Assembly (NCBI GenBank): GCA_017463245.1
Contig: JAFTPN010000082.1
Location: 32,012-96,011 of the forward strand
Length of the DNA: 64,000 nt
Direction of reading: 5' to 3'
DNA from: Clostridia bacterium
GTDB lineage: Bacteria > Bacillota > Clostridia > Christensenellales > Aristaeellaceae
Positions 8,754-17,796 of this stretch are shown one piece after another. Numbering within the stretch: position 1 is the stretch's first letter; each line of letters starts with the position of its first letter. The notes beneath the pieces are model-generated. The model searched no databases, was not told the DNA's origin, and worked only from the letters and a program-made list of their open reading frames with translations. Both the position numbers and the translations under genes were made by a program.

Positions 8754-10898
8754 TGCGTTTCGCATTGTCAGGCTGATGCGATTCTTCTTCGCATCCACCT
8801 CCAGCACCCATACCGTCACCACATCGCCCACGCGCACAGCCTCGCTGGGGTGGTTGATGCGCCGCCCGCCGAACTGGCTGATATGCACCAGCCCGTCCCG
8901 ATGCACGCCAATGTCCACAAAGGCGCCGAAGTCCGTCACATTGCGCACGGTACCCTTCAGCTCCATGCCCTGCACCAGGTCGTTCATGTCCATCACATCC
9001 GTGCGCAAAAGCGGCGGCGGCAGCTCATCACGAGGGTCGCGTCCGGGCTTGGAAAGCTCTGCCACAATGTCCCTGATGGTGGGTTCGCCCACATCCAGCT
9101 CCTTGGCCAGCTTGTCATAGCCCGCAAGTTCCGCCATGGGGCGCAGCTGACCCTCCGCGGCCTCCTTGGCGGTCATACCAAAGCGCTTGAGCAGCGCCTT
9201 GGCCGCGGCATAGCTCTCGGGATGCACGCCGGTGTTCTCCATCAAATCCTTGCCGCCAGGGATGCGCAGGAAGCCCGCGCATTGCTCAAAGGCCTTGGGA
9301 CCCAGCTTGGGCACCTTCTTCAGCTGCGCACGGGTCTGGAAAGCACCGTTCTCCTCGCGATAGGCCACGATGTTCTTCGCCACCGTGCTGTTGATGCCCG
9401 CCACATGACTCAAAAGCGACGGGCTGGCGGTGTTCACATCCACGCCCACAGCGTTCACGCAGTCCTCCACCACGCCGTCCAGCGCTTCGTCCAGCTCGCT
9501 CTCCTTCAGGTCGTGCTGATACTGCCCCACGCCAATGGCCTTGGGGTCGATCTTCACCAGCTCCGCCAGGGGATCCTGCAAGCGCCGGGCAATGGACACC
9601 GCCGAGCGCAGACTCACGTCAAACTGGGGGAATTCCTCCGCCGCCAGCTTGGAGGCCGAGTACACCGACGCACCCGCCTCGCTGACCACCATGTAGCTCA
9701 AATCGCCGCCCATATCCATTTCGTGCATCACATCCACGAAGAACTGCTCCGTCTCCCGGCTGGCGGTGCCGTTGCCGATGGCCACAATGCTCACGCCGTG
9801 CTTGCGGATCAGGCTCTTCACCGTCGCCTTGGCCTGGGCAACCTTGCCATGGCTGGGCAGGGGGAAGATCACCCCGGTATCCAGCACGCGGCCGGTGGCA
9901 TCCACCACGGCCACCTTGCAGCCCGTGCGGATGCCCGGGTCGAGACCCATGGCCACCTTTCCGCGCACCGGCGGCTGCATCAGCAGAGGCTTCAAATTCA
10001 TGGCAAACACGCGGATGGCCGCCGTCTGCGCCTTGGCTGTCAGGTCGTTGCGCAGCTCCGTGTCCAGGGAGGGGGCGATCAGCCGGGTGTAGGCGTCCTC
10101 GCAGGCCTTCACCACATAGTCCGTGGCCAGGCTGCCGGTGTGCGCCACATAGTCCGACTGGATGATCCGCTGCACGCCCCCCTCGTTCACGTCCAGCCCA
10201 ACCTTCAGGAAGCCTTCCTTCTCTCCCCGGTTCATGGCCAGCACCCGGTGCGATGGCATCAGCCGCAGCGGCTCCTGGTAGTCGTAATACATCCGATAAA
10301 CGCTGTCCTCTTCGCCGCTCTGCCTGGTTTTCACCATGCAGTCCCGGTGATACAGCTGCTTGAGCTTGGTGCGCACCTGGGGATCATCGCTGATGCGCTC
10401 GGCAATGATGTCCATGGCGCCCTGCAAGGCCGCCTCCGCGTCCTCCACGCCCTTCTCCGCATCAATGTATCCCTCCGCCAGCTCTTCCGGCGTTTTCGCC
10501 TTGCTTAGCTGGAGCAGCAGCACATCCGCAAGAGGCTCCAACCCCTTTTCCCTGGCGATCATGGCGCGGGTGCGGCGCTTGGGGCGATAAGGCCGGTAGA
10601 TATCATCCAACTGCCCCATGGTAGCGGCCTTGTCCAGCGCGGCTTGCAGTTCCTCCGTCCACACGCCCAGCTTTTTCAGCGATTCGCTGATCTCCCCGCG
10701 CCGCGTTTCAATGGCACGCAGGCTGGTGAGCCGCTCGGAAATCTCGCGCAGCTTCTGGTCGTCCAGGGAGCCGTGCTGCTCCTTGCGGTAGCGGGCGATA
10801 AAGGGCAGGGTGCAGCCCTCGTCCAGCAGGCGGATCACCGCCTCGGCCTGCCAGGGCGCGATTTTGAATTCCACACATAGAGTCTCGATAATGGTCAT
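8742..10898 (-). CDS. tex: Tex family RNA-binding transcription accessory protein
   Basis: The 718-residue protein has the full Tex layout: an N-terminal helical region (WQAEAVIRLLDEGCTLPFIARYRKE), a YqgF/RNase H-like domain (GLDPGIRTGCKVAV), a helix-hairpin-helix segment (GVDVNTAS...) and a C-terminal S1 RNA-binding domain at about residues 645-712 (GTVRNVTDFGAFVDIGVHRD). Tex proteins bind nucleic acid in the cytoplasm and affect transcription and gene expression broadly. The ATG at 10898 has GGAGG 6 nt upstream and lies one base after the stop codon of the flavoprotein gene, so the two genes are coupled. The 3' end overlaps a 13-bp hairpin. Confidence 0.93.
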   Translation of the reverse strand: MTIIETLCVEFKIAPWQAEAVIRLLDEGCTLPFIARYRKEQHGSLDDQKLREISERLTSLRAIETRRGEISESLKKLGVWTEELQAALDKAATMGQLDDIYRPYRPKRRTRAMIAREKGLEPLADVLLLQLSKAKTPEELAEGYIDAEKGVEDAEAALQGAMDIIAERISDDPQVRTKLKQLYHRDCMVKTRQSGEEDSVYRMYYDYQEPLRLMPSHRVLAMNRGEKEGFLKVGLDVNEGGVQRIIQSDYVAHTGSLATDYVVKACEDAYTRLIAPSLDTELRNDLTAKAQTAAIRVFAMNLKPLLMQPPVRGKVAMGLDPGIRTGCKVAVVDATGRVLDTGVIFPLPSHGKVAQAKATVKSLIRKHGVSIVAIGNGTASRETEQFFVDVMHEMDMGGDLSYMVVSEAGASVYSASKLAAEEFPQFDVSLRSAVSIARRLQDPLAELVKIDPKAIGVGQYQHDLKESELDEALDGVVEDCVNAVGVDVNTASPSLLSHVAGINSTVAKNIVAYREENGAFQTRAQLKKVPKLGPKAFEQCAGFLRIPGGKDLMENTGVHPESYAAAKALLKRFGMTAKEAAEGQLRPMAELAGYDKLAKELDVGEPTIRDIVAELSKPGRDPRDELPPPLLRTDVMDMNDLVQGMELKGTVRNVTDFGAFVDIGVHRDGLVHISQFGGRRINHPSEAVRVGDVVTVWVLEVDAKKNRISLTMRNASQK

Positions 10899-10899
10899 G

Positions 10900-12105
10900 T
10901 CATTCCTCCACACAAGCCTTGGCCGCCAATAAGCCGCTGCCAAAGGCAAACATCAGGTTGAAGCCGCCGCAGGTGCCGTCCACGTCCAACATTTCTCCCG
11001 CAGCATACAAGCCCGGCACCAGCCTGGAGGCCATGGTTTCCGGGTCAAATTCATTCACGTTCAGGCCGCCAGCCGTCACCTGGGCGCTGTCGAAGCCCTT
11101 CACGCCCTTCACGCTCAGGTCAAAGGCACCCAGCACCTGCGCCAGCGCCGCCACCTCGCCATTTTTCAGCGAGCCGATGTGCCTGTCCCGGAAGCGGATC
11201 CCCGCCTCCATGCACAGGCTGCCCGCCAACCGAGGTACGCACAGCCCCGTGAGCAGCTTCTCCATGGGCTGACTCCCCCATGCAGCTTTGCGGCGCAGCA
11301 GCTCCTGCTCGGCCTGCTGCACGCTCTCAAAGCCCATGCCGTGGAGCAGATTCAGGCGCATCACGCTGCCCTTCTCCGCAAAGCGGGCGCATTGCATCAC
11401 GCACACGCCGCTGATGCCATAATCGGCAAACAGCACCTCGCCGCTTTCCTCATGCAGCACCTGTTTGCCCTTCACCGCCGCCACTTCCGCCTTCACGCGG
11501 ATGCCGCTCAGCCCCTTGATGGGCAGCGTGTCCGTCATGATCTGCGTCAGCGCGGGTTTTGGCTGCACCAGCGTGTGACCCAGCTTTTCCATCACCGGCC
11601 ACAGGCTGCCATCGCTGCCCAGCTTGGGCTGGGCGCAGCCGCCGCCAGCCAGGATCACCTTGTCGCCGCGCCAGCTTCCCGCGTCAGACACCACCGCAAA
11701 GCCATGCTTCCCCGGACGAATATCCTTCACCGCTACGCCAGTCAAGATCTCCACGCCCAGGTTGTCCATGGCCAGGCGCAGGGCGTCCAGCACCGTGGAG
11801 GCCTGGCCGCTGGCAGGGTAAACCCGCCCGCCGTCCTCCACGCGAAGGCGCAGGCCAAGCTCCTGCCAGAAGGCCGTTTGCTCCGCCACGCCGCATTTAT
11901 CCAGCACAGATCGCGCAAAAGTGCTGCCGCCGGGATAACAAGCCTCCCCCACATTCATCAGGTTGCAGCGGCCATTGCCGGTGGCCAGCAGCTTTTTGCC
12001 CACTCTGTCCATGCGTTCCAGCAGCGTAACCTTCGCGCCATGCCGCGCCGCCTCAATGGCCGCCGCCATGCCTGCAGCACCGCCGCCGATCACAATGATC
12101 TCCAC
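10900..12105 (-). CDS. HI0933/BaiN-like FAD-dependent oxidoreductase
   Basis: A 401-residue flavoprotein of the HI0933/YhiN family, also called aminoacetone oxidase or BaiN-like. The N-terminal dinucleotide-binding motif is present (IGGGAAGMAAAIEAA), followed by the family signature KKLLATGNGRCN and, near the C-terminus, DGTCGGFNLMFAFGSG. Known BaiN takes part in bile acid 7-dehydroxylation, but most family members have unknown substrates, and no bai genes are seen here, so no bile acid role is claimed. The GTG start at 12105 has GAGGTG 5 nt upstream. The gene is co-transcribed with tex from the promoter at 12130-12159. Confidence 0.85.
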   Translation of the reverse strand: MEIIVIGGGAAGMAAAIEAARHGAKVTLLERMDRVGKKLLATGNGRCNLMNVGEACYPGGSTFARSVLDKCGVAEQTAFWQELGLRLRVEDGGRVYPASGQASTVLDALRLAMDNLGVEILTGVAVKDIRPGKHGFAVVSDAGSWRGDKVILAGGGCAQPKLGSDGSLWPVMEKLGHTLVQPKPALTQIMTDTLPIKGLSGIRVKAEVAAVKGKQVLHEESGEVLFADYGISGVCVMQCARFAEKGSVMRLNLLHGMGFESVQQAEQELLRRKAAWGSQPMEKLLTGLCVPRLAGSLCMEAGIRFRDRHIGSLKNGEVAALAQVLGAFDLSVKGVKGFDSAQVTAGGLNVNEFDPETMASRLVPGLYAAGEMLDVDGTCGGFNLMFAFGSGLLAAKACVEE

Positions 12106-12129
12106 GCCAACACCTCATTTCTTCCCTCT

Positions 12130-12159
12130 ATTATACCAGCCGCATAAACCATCCGTCAA
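12130..12159 (-). promoter_or_regulatory. Promoter of the flavoprotein-tex unit
   Basis: On the minus strand, TTGACG (12154-12159), an 18-nt spacer and TATAAT (12130-12135), with an extended TGG before the -10. Confidence 0.75.
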
Positions 12160-12187
12160 CGCCGTACACTATGGCGAGGTGATTTGC

Positions 12188-12667
12188 ATGACAGAGCTCC
12201 CCCTTCGCAAACGCTGGCCGACCCTGGTGCTGATCCTCGCCTGCACCCTGGGCGGCGGCGCGCTGGTGGGGTTCCTCACCCGCGATTCCATGTCCGTATA
12301 CAGCGATATCGTCAAGCCGTCCTTTGCGCCGCCCAGCTGGGTTTTCCCCGTGGCCTGGTCGATCCTCTACGCCGCCATGAGCGTCTCCCTGTGGCTGATG
12401 ATCCGCAAGGACGTGCCCAGCCGCGCCACCATTGTGCTGTATGTGGTGCAGCTGCTGGTGAACCTGGCCTGGCCGTTCATTTTCTTCACCATGCAGGCCT
12501 TTGGGCTGGCCTTCTGGTGGCTGCTGCTCCTGCTGACGCTGGTCATCTGGCTGATGATCCGCGCCTTCCGCACCGGTCCCGTGGCCGGCTGGCTGCTGGT
12601 GCCCTATGCCGCCTGGACGGCCTTCGCCGCCGTGCTGAGCTTCGCCGTTGCCCGGTTGAATCCGTGA
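12188..12667 (+). CDS. tspO: TspO/MBR family tryptophan-rich sensory protein
   Basis: The 159-residue protein has five predicted membrane helices and the family hallmarks: a conserved KPSFAPPSWVFPVAWSILY stretch near residues 43-61, an N-L-A-W-P-F region, and many tryptophans. TspO proteins bind tetrapyrroles and related ligands in the membrane. The ATG at 12188 is chosen because GAGGTG lies 7 nt upstream; the longer in-frame extension overlaps the divergent gene. It is a single gene closed by a strong hairpin. Confidence 0.9.
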   Translation: MTELPLRKRWPTLVLILACTLGGGALVGFLTRDSMSVYSDIVKPSFAPPSWVFPVAWSILYAAMSVSLWLMIRKDVPSRATIVLYVVQLLVNLAWPFIFFTMQAFGLAFWWLLLLLTLVIWLMIRAFRTGPVAGWLLVPYAAWTAFAAVLSFAVARLNP

Positions 12668-12698
12668 GAAAAGGAAGTCTGCAACAGACTTCCTTTTC
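12668..12698. terminator. Bidirectional terminator, tspO / methyltransferase
   Basis: A 14-bp perfect stem (12668-12681 with 12685-12698), loop CAA, with A/T-rich outer pairs. It lies just after tspO and just before the end of the convergent methyltransferase gene. Confidence 0.8.
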
Positions 12699-12699
12699 A

Positions 12700-13437
12700 T
12701 TATTCCAGATGATAGATCCTTTTCAGCTCCGGCGTCATGCTGCCGTCGGGTTCGTACACGATCAGCGGCGGCTCCGGGTGCAGCATGGGCTTGGCGTCCT
12801 TCACCGCCTCCACCAGCACCAGATTGGCCGCCTTGTGCGCCATGGGGTAGATCAGCCGAAAGCGCTTGGGCGTCAGGTGCGCCTGCTCCATGGCTTGCAT
12901 CAATTCCAGCATCCGTGGCGCCGGGTACACCATGGCCAACTTGCCCTTGCCCTTCAAAAGCCGGAACGCGGTGACCAGCCAGGCCTTCAGGCCATCCTCT
13001 GTCTGATGCCGTGCCAGGCGCAGCGTGTCCGAGGGATTTTGCAGGGTGGTGCCGGGCGTGCCGTAGGGCGGGTTGCAGATGATGGCGTCCACGCTGCAAG
13101 GTTCCAGCACCGTCAGCGCCTGCTCCACCGGCAGGGCGTGGACGGTCACGCAGCTCTCCAGGCCGTTGAGCGCCATGGTGCGGCTGGCCATTTCGGCCAT
13201 GTCCGGCTGAATTTCAAAGGCGTGGATGATCTTCCCCTTCCCCCGCCCCCGCAGCAGCACCGGCAGGATGCCCGTGCCCGTGCCAAAGTCGGCCACAGTG
13301 TCCCGCGCCTCCACCCGGGCGAAGTCCGCCAGCAGCACCGCGTCCATGCCAAAGCGGAAGCCCGCCTCCTTTTGCAGGATGCGCATACCTGCCAGCTGCA
13401 GGTCGTCCAGGCGTTCGCCGGGGTGGATCAGCTCCAT
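12700..13437 (-). CDS. tRNA1(Val) A37 N6-methyltransferase-like protein
   Basis: A 245-residue class I SAM-dependent methyltransferase of the TrmN6/YfiC family. The SAM-binding motif is DFGTGTGILPVLL (near residues 50-62), and the adenine-N6 catalytic motif is NPPYG near residue 122, typical of enzymes that methylate N6 of adenine in nucleic acid. Family knowledge points to tRNA as substrate, but this is not proven here. The ATG at 13437 overlaps nothing and has AAGGAG upstream. It lies 4 nt after the stop of the SpoIID-like gene, so the two are probably co-transcribed. Confidence 0.85.
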   Translation of the reverse strand: MELIHPGERLDDLQLAGMRILQKEAGFRFGMDAVLLADFARVEARDTVADFGTGTGILPVLLRGRGKGKIIHAFEIQPDMAEMASRTMALNGLESCVTVHALPVEQALTVLEPCSVDAIICNPPYGTPGTTLQNPSDTLRLARHQTEDGLKAWLVTAFRLLKGKGKLAMVYPAPRMLELMQAMEQAHLTPKRFRLIYPMAHKAANLVLVEAVKDAKPMLHPEPPLIVYEPDGSMTPELKRIYHLE

Positions 13438-13441
13438 CGTG

Positions 13442-16400
13442 TCACTCCTTGCTGAGGAATTTGGTCATCACATAGCCGATGTGCTCGTTGTACTGTATCT
13501 TGCACCACTCCTCGCCCTCGGCCAGCAGCGTCACCGCCGTGCCCTTGGGGATGCTCAGCAGCACCCGCGCCTCGGCAGAGGGCATCTCCCGCAGGTTCAG
13601 CCCGCCGAAGGTGGTGTTCACATAGCGCACGCCGCTGTCGCTTTCCGGCGGGGTGGTGGTCAGGAATCGGCTCATCACATAGCCTGTCACGCTGTCATAG
13701 CGCACCTTGCACCAGTTGTCGCCCTCCATCAGCAGCTCCACCTGGGCATATTGGGGAATGGTGATCAGCACCAGCGCGTTGGCGTCCGCGGTCTCCCGCA
13801 GGTTCAGCGAGCCGGAGGCGGTGTTCACCCACGCAACCGCAGGAGCCGTACTGCCGCCATTCTCCGGCTTTTCATCGGTAAAGGTCAGGAACTTGTCCAT
13901 CACATATCCGGTGGCTCCGGCATAGCTGACCTTCGCCCAGCCGTTTGCGTGGCTCGTCACCTCCAGCACCTCGCCCTGGGGGATGCTCAGCAGCACCCGG
14001 GCATCGGCAGAGGCCGTCTCCCGCAGGTTCAGCCCGCCGCCGGAGGTGGTCACCGTGGCATACTTCCCGGTGACCTCCGGTTCCGTCGTGCCGCCTTCTG
14101 CCCGCAGGTAGGAGCTCATCACATAGCCGGTCGAGCCATTGTAGGTCACCTGGCTCCACTCCCCGCTCTGGCCGATCACGCCCACCCGGGTTCCCTTGGG
14201 GAGCTGCATCACCACGCTGGAGCCCGTGGTGGGCTGCCTGCGCATGTTCAGCGAGCCGGAGTGCGTGGCCACAATGGCGTAGCTTGTGGGGGCAGCATCT
14301 TCATCCGCAGGGAAAGAAAGGTACTTGGTCATCACATAACCGCTGATGCCCGCATACCGCACCGCGCACCACTCCGTGCCGCGGTTGGTCACCACAATGC
14401 TCTCGCCTCTGGGTATGGTCATCAGCACTCCGGAAGCCGTGGTGGGCTGCTGGCGCAGGTTCAGCGTGCCGCTGGCCGTTTTGACAATGGCCTCCTGCTC
14501 GCCATTGCCCAGCGTGGGCGCATCCTCCTGGGGAGGTGTCACCACCTCGCCATTCATGGCCAGGAACTTGGTCATCATGTAGCCTTCGTAGCCGTCGGCC
14601 TGCACATAGCACCAGCTGCCGTCGTTGGCCAGCACCGTCACCGGGCTGCCATGGCGGATGGCCGTCAGCACCCGGCTGGTGGTGGAAGCGGTTTCCCGCA
14701 GGTTCACCGTTCCGGAGCCCGAGGGAACGTTCACCACCGCGGGCGTGCTGCCCTGCCCGGTGATCTGCATGGGATAGCTGCTGCTCATGCGCAGGAAGTC
14801 CATGCTTGCCCAGCCCACAGAAGCGCCGTATTGCACATTTGCCCAGCCGTTTTCCGTGCGGAACACGCACAGCACCGCCCCATCGGGGATAGAGGCCTGC
14901 ACCCCGGCGCTCAGGCTGGGGCTGGTGCGCAGGTTCAGGGTGCCGTTGCATTGCACCGTTGCCCATTGGCTGATGGTGGAGGGCGTTTCCGAAGAAGAAG
15001 TGGGCGGAGTGCCGTCAAAGCGCAGCGCGGAGGTGGGCGCATAGCCCACGATCTGCCCCAGGCGCACCAGCGTCCAGCTGTCGCCCTTGGCCAGCACCGT
15101 CACCAGCCCGCCGTTCACCACGCTGGTCTGCACCGAGGCATTCTCATTCGCGCCGCTGCGGATGGCCAGCCTGTCGCTGACGCCGGAGAGCCGCACCGCT
15201 GCGGTATACCCGCTGCCGGTGGTGATCTCCGCCGGTTCCTCCGTGTTCACAATGGTGTCCTGGCCACCGCTCTCCACGGAGGAGAGGATGGTGTGGGTAA
15301 AGGCATACCGCACCCGGCGGCAGCCCTCGTAGTAAAAGCCCAGAATCTGATCGTAGGTATAGCCCATGGAGCCCATCTGCATAGCGCCGCGCTGGCTCAT
15401 GCCCACGCCGTGACCAAAGCGCCGCGACACCAGCTTGAAGGAATCGTTGTAGGTTTCCACCGTCCACAATTCGTTCTCCCGGCTGTTGATGCTCATGCCC
15501 AGCGCCTTTTCCAGCTCGGAAAAGATGTCCAGGGTCAGCGTGGCGCTTCGGGTGCTGCTGCCGGATTGGATGGACACGTCAAAGTCCAGCTTGGTGTACA
15601 GGCGGCTGGGCGATGCATACATGGGCGTGTGGGGCGTGATGGCGTTGATCCGCGTCACGCTGGCATTGCTGCCATAGGCCGCCCGCGCCCTGCTATTCAG
15701 CAGGCTCCTGATGGTGGCATCCTGGCTGCCGGAGGTGTTGTCCTTATACACCGTCACGCTGCGCTTCACCGCAGCAGAGTTCATCAGGTCGAAGGGGTCG
15801 TCCTTGATGCCCAGGTACTCATATCCGCTGGCGTTGAAGCGGTTGGCGGCCGATTCCGTCTGGCCGCCGTTGGAAGCGGTGTAATAGGTGCTGGTCAGCG
15901 CCTCGCCATTCATCACCACAATGCCTCGGGTGGCGTCCACCGCTGCGGTGCAGTTGGCCGTGGTATCGGAATTGCCGTAGTACACCTGATCGTTCGTGGT
16001 GTCCACCACATCGTAGAGGCTGTTCTTGCGCAGGTTCATCTTGTTCAGCGTGTAGGTACGCGCCGCCACCGCCTGGGCCTTCAGCGCCTCGATGTTGGCA
16101 GAGTTGCCCATCTCATAGGGCACCACGCCATAGAGATAATACTCAATATACACATGCACAATGGCATACAGCCGCCAGCTGCTGCCGGACTTCTGCGCCG
16201 TGAGGTGCAGGTCTCCGGGGTAGAGGTTGTCTGGCATTCTGGTCTGGGCAATGCGCAGGCCGTTGCTGCCCTTGGCAGCATGGCGGCGCAGCGCCATGGC
16301 CTGACCCATGGCATAGCGCTGTCCATTGCGCACCATGGTGATCTGCCCGGTAGACTGATCAAAATCAATATGCAGCGTTTCGCCGCTGGTAAGTGTCATG

Positions 16401-16612
16401 TCGTGGTTGCCATCGGCGGTATAGCTGCCCGCCACGGTGATGTCCATTTCCTTGGGGTTCCCCATAGAAGACAGGTACACCCTCACCATACCATTTTTCG
16501 TGCTGGCCTGTACCAGGGGTGCAGCCTGGATCTCTGTTGCTTGTGCAAAGGAGGCAGTCCAGCCGGTCATCAGCAGTACAAAGCACAGTAGCAGGCATAT
16601 TCTGCGGTGCAA
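13442..16612 (-). CDS. SpoIID/LytB domain protein with eight SH3b repeats
   Basis: A 1056-residue secreted protein. It begins with a signal peptide (about residues 1-27). A SpoIID/LytB domain follows in the first half, recognisable by Y-L-Y-G-V-V-P-Y-E-M-G, the glutamate of the lytic site, and VGMSQRGAMQMG. SpoIID is a lytic transglycosylase that cuts peptidoglycan glycan strands during engulfment. The C-terminal half carries eight bacterial SH3 domains of about 60 residues, most with the pattern G-x-LN-(L/M)-R and a G-Y-V-M-x-(K/S)-(F/Y)-L end; such domains bind cell wall. The start is TTG at 16612, with AGGAG 9 nt upstream. Classical SpoIID is about 340 residues and lacks these repeats, so the protein may act on the vegetative or spore wall. 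Confidence 0.88.
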   Translation of the reverse strand: MHRRICLLLCFVLLMTGWTASFAQATEIQAAPLVQASTKNGMVRVYLSSMGNPKEMDITVAGSYTADGNHDMTLTSGETLHIDFDQSTGQITMVRNGQRYAMGQAMALRRHAAKGSNGLRIAQTRMPDNLYPGDLHLTAQKSGSSWRLYAIVHVYIEYYLYGVVPYEMGNSANIEALKAQAVAARTYTLNKMNLRKNSLYDVVDTTNDQVYYGNSDTTANCTAAVDATRGIVVMNGEALTSTYYTASNGGQTESAANRFNASGYEYLGIKDDPFDLMNSAAVKRSVTVYKDNTSGSQDATIRSLLNSRARAAYGSNASVTRINAITPHTPMYASPSRLYTKLDFDVSIQSGSSTRSATLTLDIFSELEKALGMSINSRENELWTVETYNDSFKLVSRRFGHGVGMSQRGAMQMGSMGYTYDQILGFYYEGCRRVRYAFTHTILSSVESGGQDTIVNTEEPAEITTGSGYTAAVRLSGVSDRLAIRSGANENASVQTSVVNGGLVTVLAKGDSWTLVRLGQIVGYAPTSALRFDGTPPTSSSETPSTISQWATVQCNGTLNLRTSPSLSAGVQASIPDGAVLCVFRTENGWANVQYGASVGWASMDFLRMSSSYPMQITGQGSTPAVVNVPSGSGTVNLRETASTTSRVLTAIRHGSPVTVLANDGSWCYVQADGYEGYMMTKFLAMNGEVVTPPQEDAPTLGNGEQEAIVKTASGTLNLRQQPTTASGVLMTIPRGESIVVTNRGTEWCAVRYAGISGYVMTKYLSFPADEDAAPTSYAIVATHSGSLNMRRQPTTGSSVVMQLPKGTRVGVIGQSGEWSQVTYNGSTGYVMSSYLRAEGGTTEPEVTGKYATVTTSGGGLNLRETASADARVLLSIPQGEVLEVTSHANGWAKVSYAGATGYVMDKFLTFTDEKPENGGSTAPAVAWVNTASGSLNLRETADANALVLITIPQYAQVELLMEGDNWCKVRYDSVTGYVMSRFLTTTPPESDSGVRYVNTTFGGLNLREMPSAEARVLLSIPKGTAVTLLAEGEEWCKIQYNEHIGYVMTKFLSKE

Positions 16613-16733
16613 GCAAGATCGCTCCTTTCGATGCTATTCGACGTTTTTTACGTTCGTAACGATTGTACCACACATCTTGCTTCACCGCCATAGTGCAACC
16701 ACGGATTTTCCACGGAAATACTTGTCTTTTCAC

Positions 16734-16768
16734 AAAAATTCGGCACACCCAGCGCGGATGTGCCGAAT
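16734..16768 (-). terminator. Intrinsic terminator of the AraC-family gene
   Basis: A 10-bp stem (16738-16747 with 16759-16768) is followed on the minus strand by TTTTTGTG. Confidence 0.8.
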
Positions 16769-16772
16769 CGCC

Positions 16773-17684
16773 TTATTTCATTTTCACCGGGCGCAGCACC
16801 TCATAGCCGCGCCCTTCGGGATAGTGCCGCTGATAGCACGGCCGTGCCTGTTCGTCCCACACGAACTTTCCATGGTATTCCCCTTCCAGGTCGAAGTTCC
16901 ACGCCAGCTGCTCCACCCGGGTCATGACCTCCACGTTCTCCTTCAAAAAATCAAAGGGTGGATGGCAGAACACGATGTAATACCCTTCCGGCACGTCCCG
17001 CAGTTCAAAGCCCTCCGGCACCTCTCCGGCGTAATCCAGCCGCATACCGGAGCCGTACAGATACCGCCTTTCTCCCTTTTCATTCAGATACCAGCCCGCG
17101 GTGTGGGGCGTCACGATGGGGTCGCTCACATGCCCCAGGCTGTCGATGATCCCGCAGATCCTGTCGCAGTCCTTTCCATCCCAGAAGGAGCAGTAGTCCT
17201 TCGCTTCCTTGTCCCATATGCCCATGTACTTGTGCGCCGGAATATACTCCAGCCGCCAGCTTGCTTCCGTGATCATATCCCCATTCTCCTCTCCTTGATG
17301 CAATGCACAATAGTGCTCCGGGAAGAAGATCACCTTGTAGATGGGCAGCGGCACCGGCACCGGCTTGCGCCGATACGCCCCAGGCGTACACCCGAAGGTC
17401 TGCCGAAACGCCCGCGTCAGCGCCTCCTGGGACGAAAAGCCATACTTCACCGCAATGTCCAGAATGCGCTCGTCCGTGTCCCGCAACTCGATGGCCGCGC
17501 GCGCCAGCCTTCGTCCTGCCACATAGGATTTCATGGTCACCCCGCACACCCGGTGGAACTGCATGGAGCAGTAGCTGGGCGAATAGCCGATCTGCCGGGA
17601 CATTTCCATCAGCGTGGGTTCCTCGGTCAGATGCGCTTCGATCCAGTCGATCATTCTCTGCACAGCCTCGTTCCATTCATACAT
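16773..17684 (-). CDS. AraC family transcriptional regulator with effector-binding domain
   Basis: The 303-residue protein carries the two AraC helix-turn-helix motifs at its N-terminus (residues 8-107: MSRQIGYSPSYCSMQFHRVC and AVKYGFSSQEALTRAFRQTF). A GyrI/Rob-like effector-binding domain follows (about 115-303). This reversed order is known in SoxS/Rob-type regulators that bind small hydrophobic molecules. AAAGGAGG lies upstream of the ATG at 17684. The target is not evident; neighbours are a SpoIID-like gene and the glycogen operon, each separated by a terminator. Confidence 0.87.
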   Translation of the reverse strand: MYEWNEAVQRMIDWIEAHLTEEPTLMEMSRQIGYSPSYCSMQFHRVCGVTMKSYVAGRRLARAAIELRDTDERILDIAVKYGFSSQEALTRAFRQTFGCTPGAYRRKPVPVPLPIYKVIFFPEHYCALHQGEENGDMITEASWRLEYIPAHKYMGIWDKEAKDYCSFWDGKDCDRICGIIDSLGHVSDPIVTPHTAGWYLNEKGERRYLYGSGMRLDYAGEVPEGFELRDVPEGYYIVFCHPPFDFLKENVEVMTRVEQLAWNFDLEGEYHGKFVWDEQARPCYQRHYPEGRGYEVLRPVKMK

Positions 17685-17751
17685 GGCGACTCCCTCCTTT
17701 CTGCACCATCATACCACCAAGGCGGCACGGAATGCTTGATGTCACTTACAC

Positions 17752-17780
17752 AAAAGGCGCACCCTGTTGCAGGTGCGCCT
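17752..17780 (-). terminator. Terminator of the glycogen operon
   Basis: A 9-bp stem (17755-17763 with 17772-17780) is followed on the minus strand by TTTTGTG, just after the glgA stop. Confidence 0.75.
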
Positions 17781-17796
17781 GATTGGTCATGTGGGA

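Noticed and set aside
10900-12105. Assignment of the flavoprotein as BaiN of bile acid 7-dehydroxylation
   Set aside because: The HI0933 family is widespread and of mostly unknown function, and no bai operon genes are near.
13226-16591. Open frame of about 1121 codons on the plus strand opposite the SpoIID-SH3b gene
   Set aside because: Composition is typical of an antisense shadow (His, Arg, Gly, Ala, repeated with the SH3b period). The minus-strand protein has clear domains and a signal peptide.
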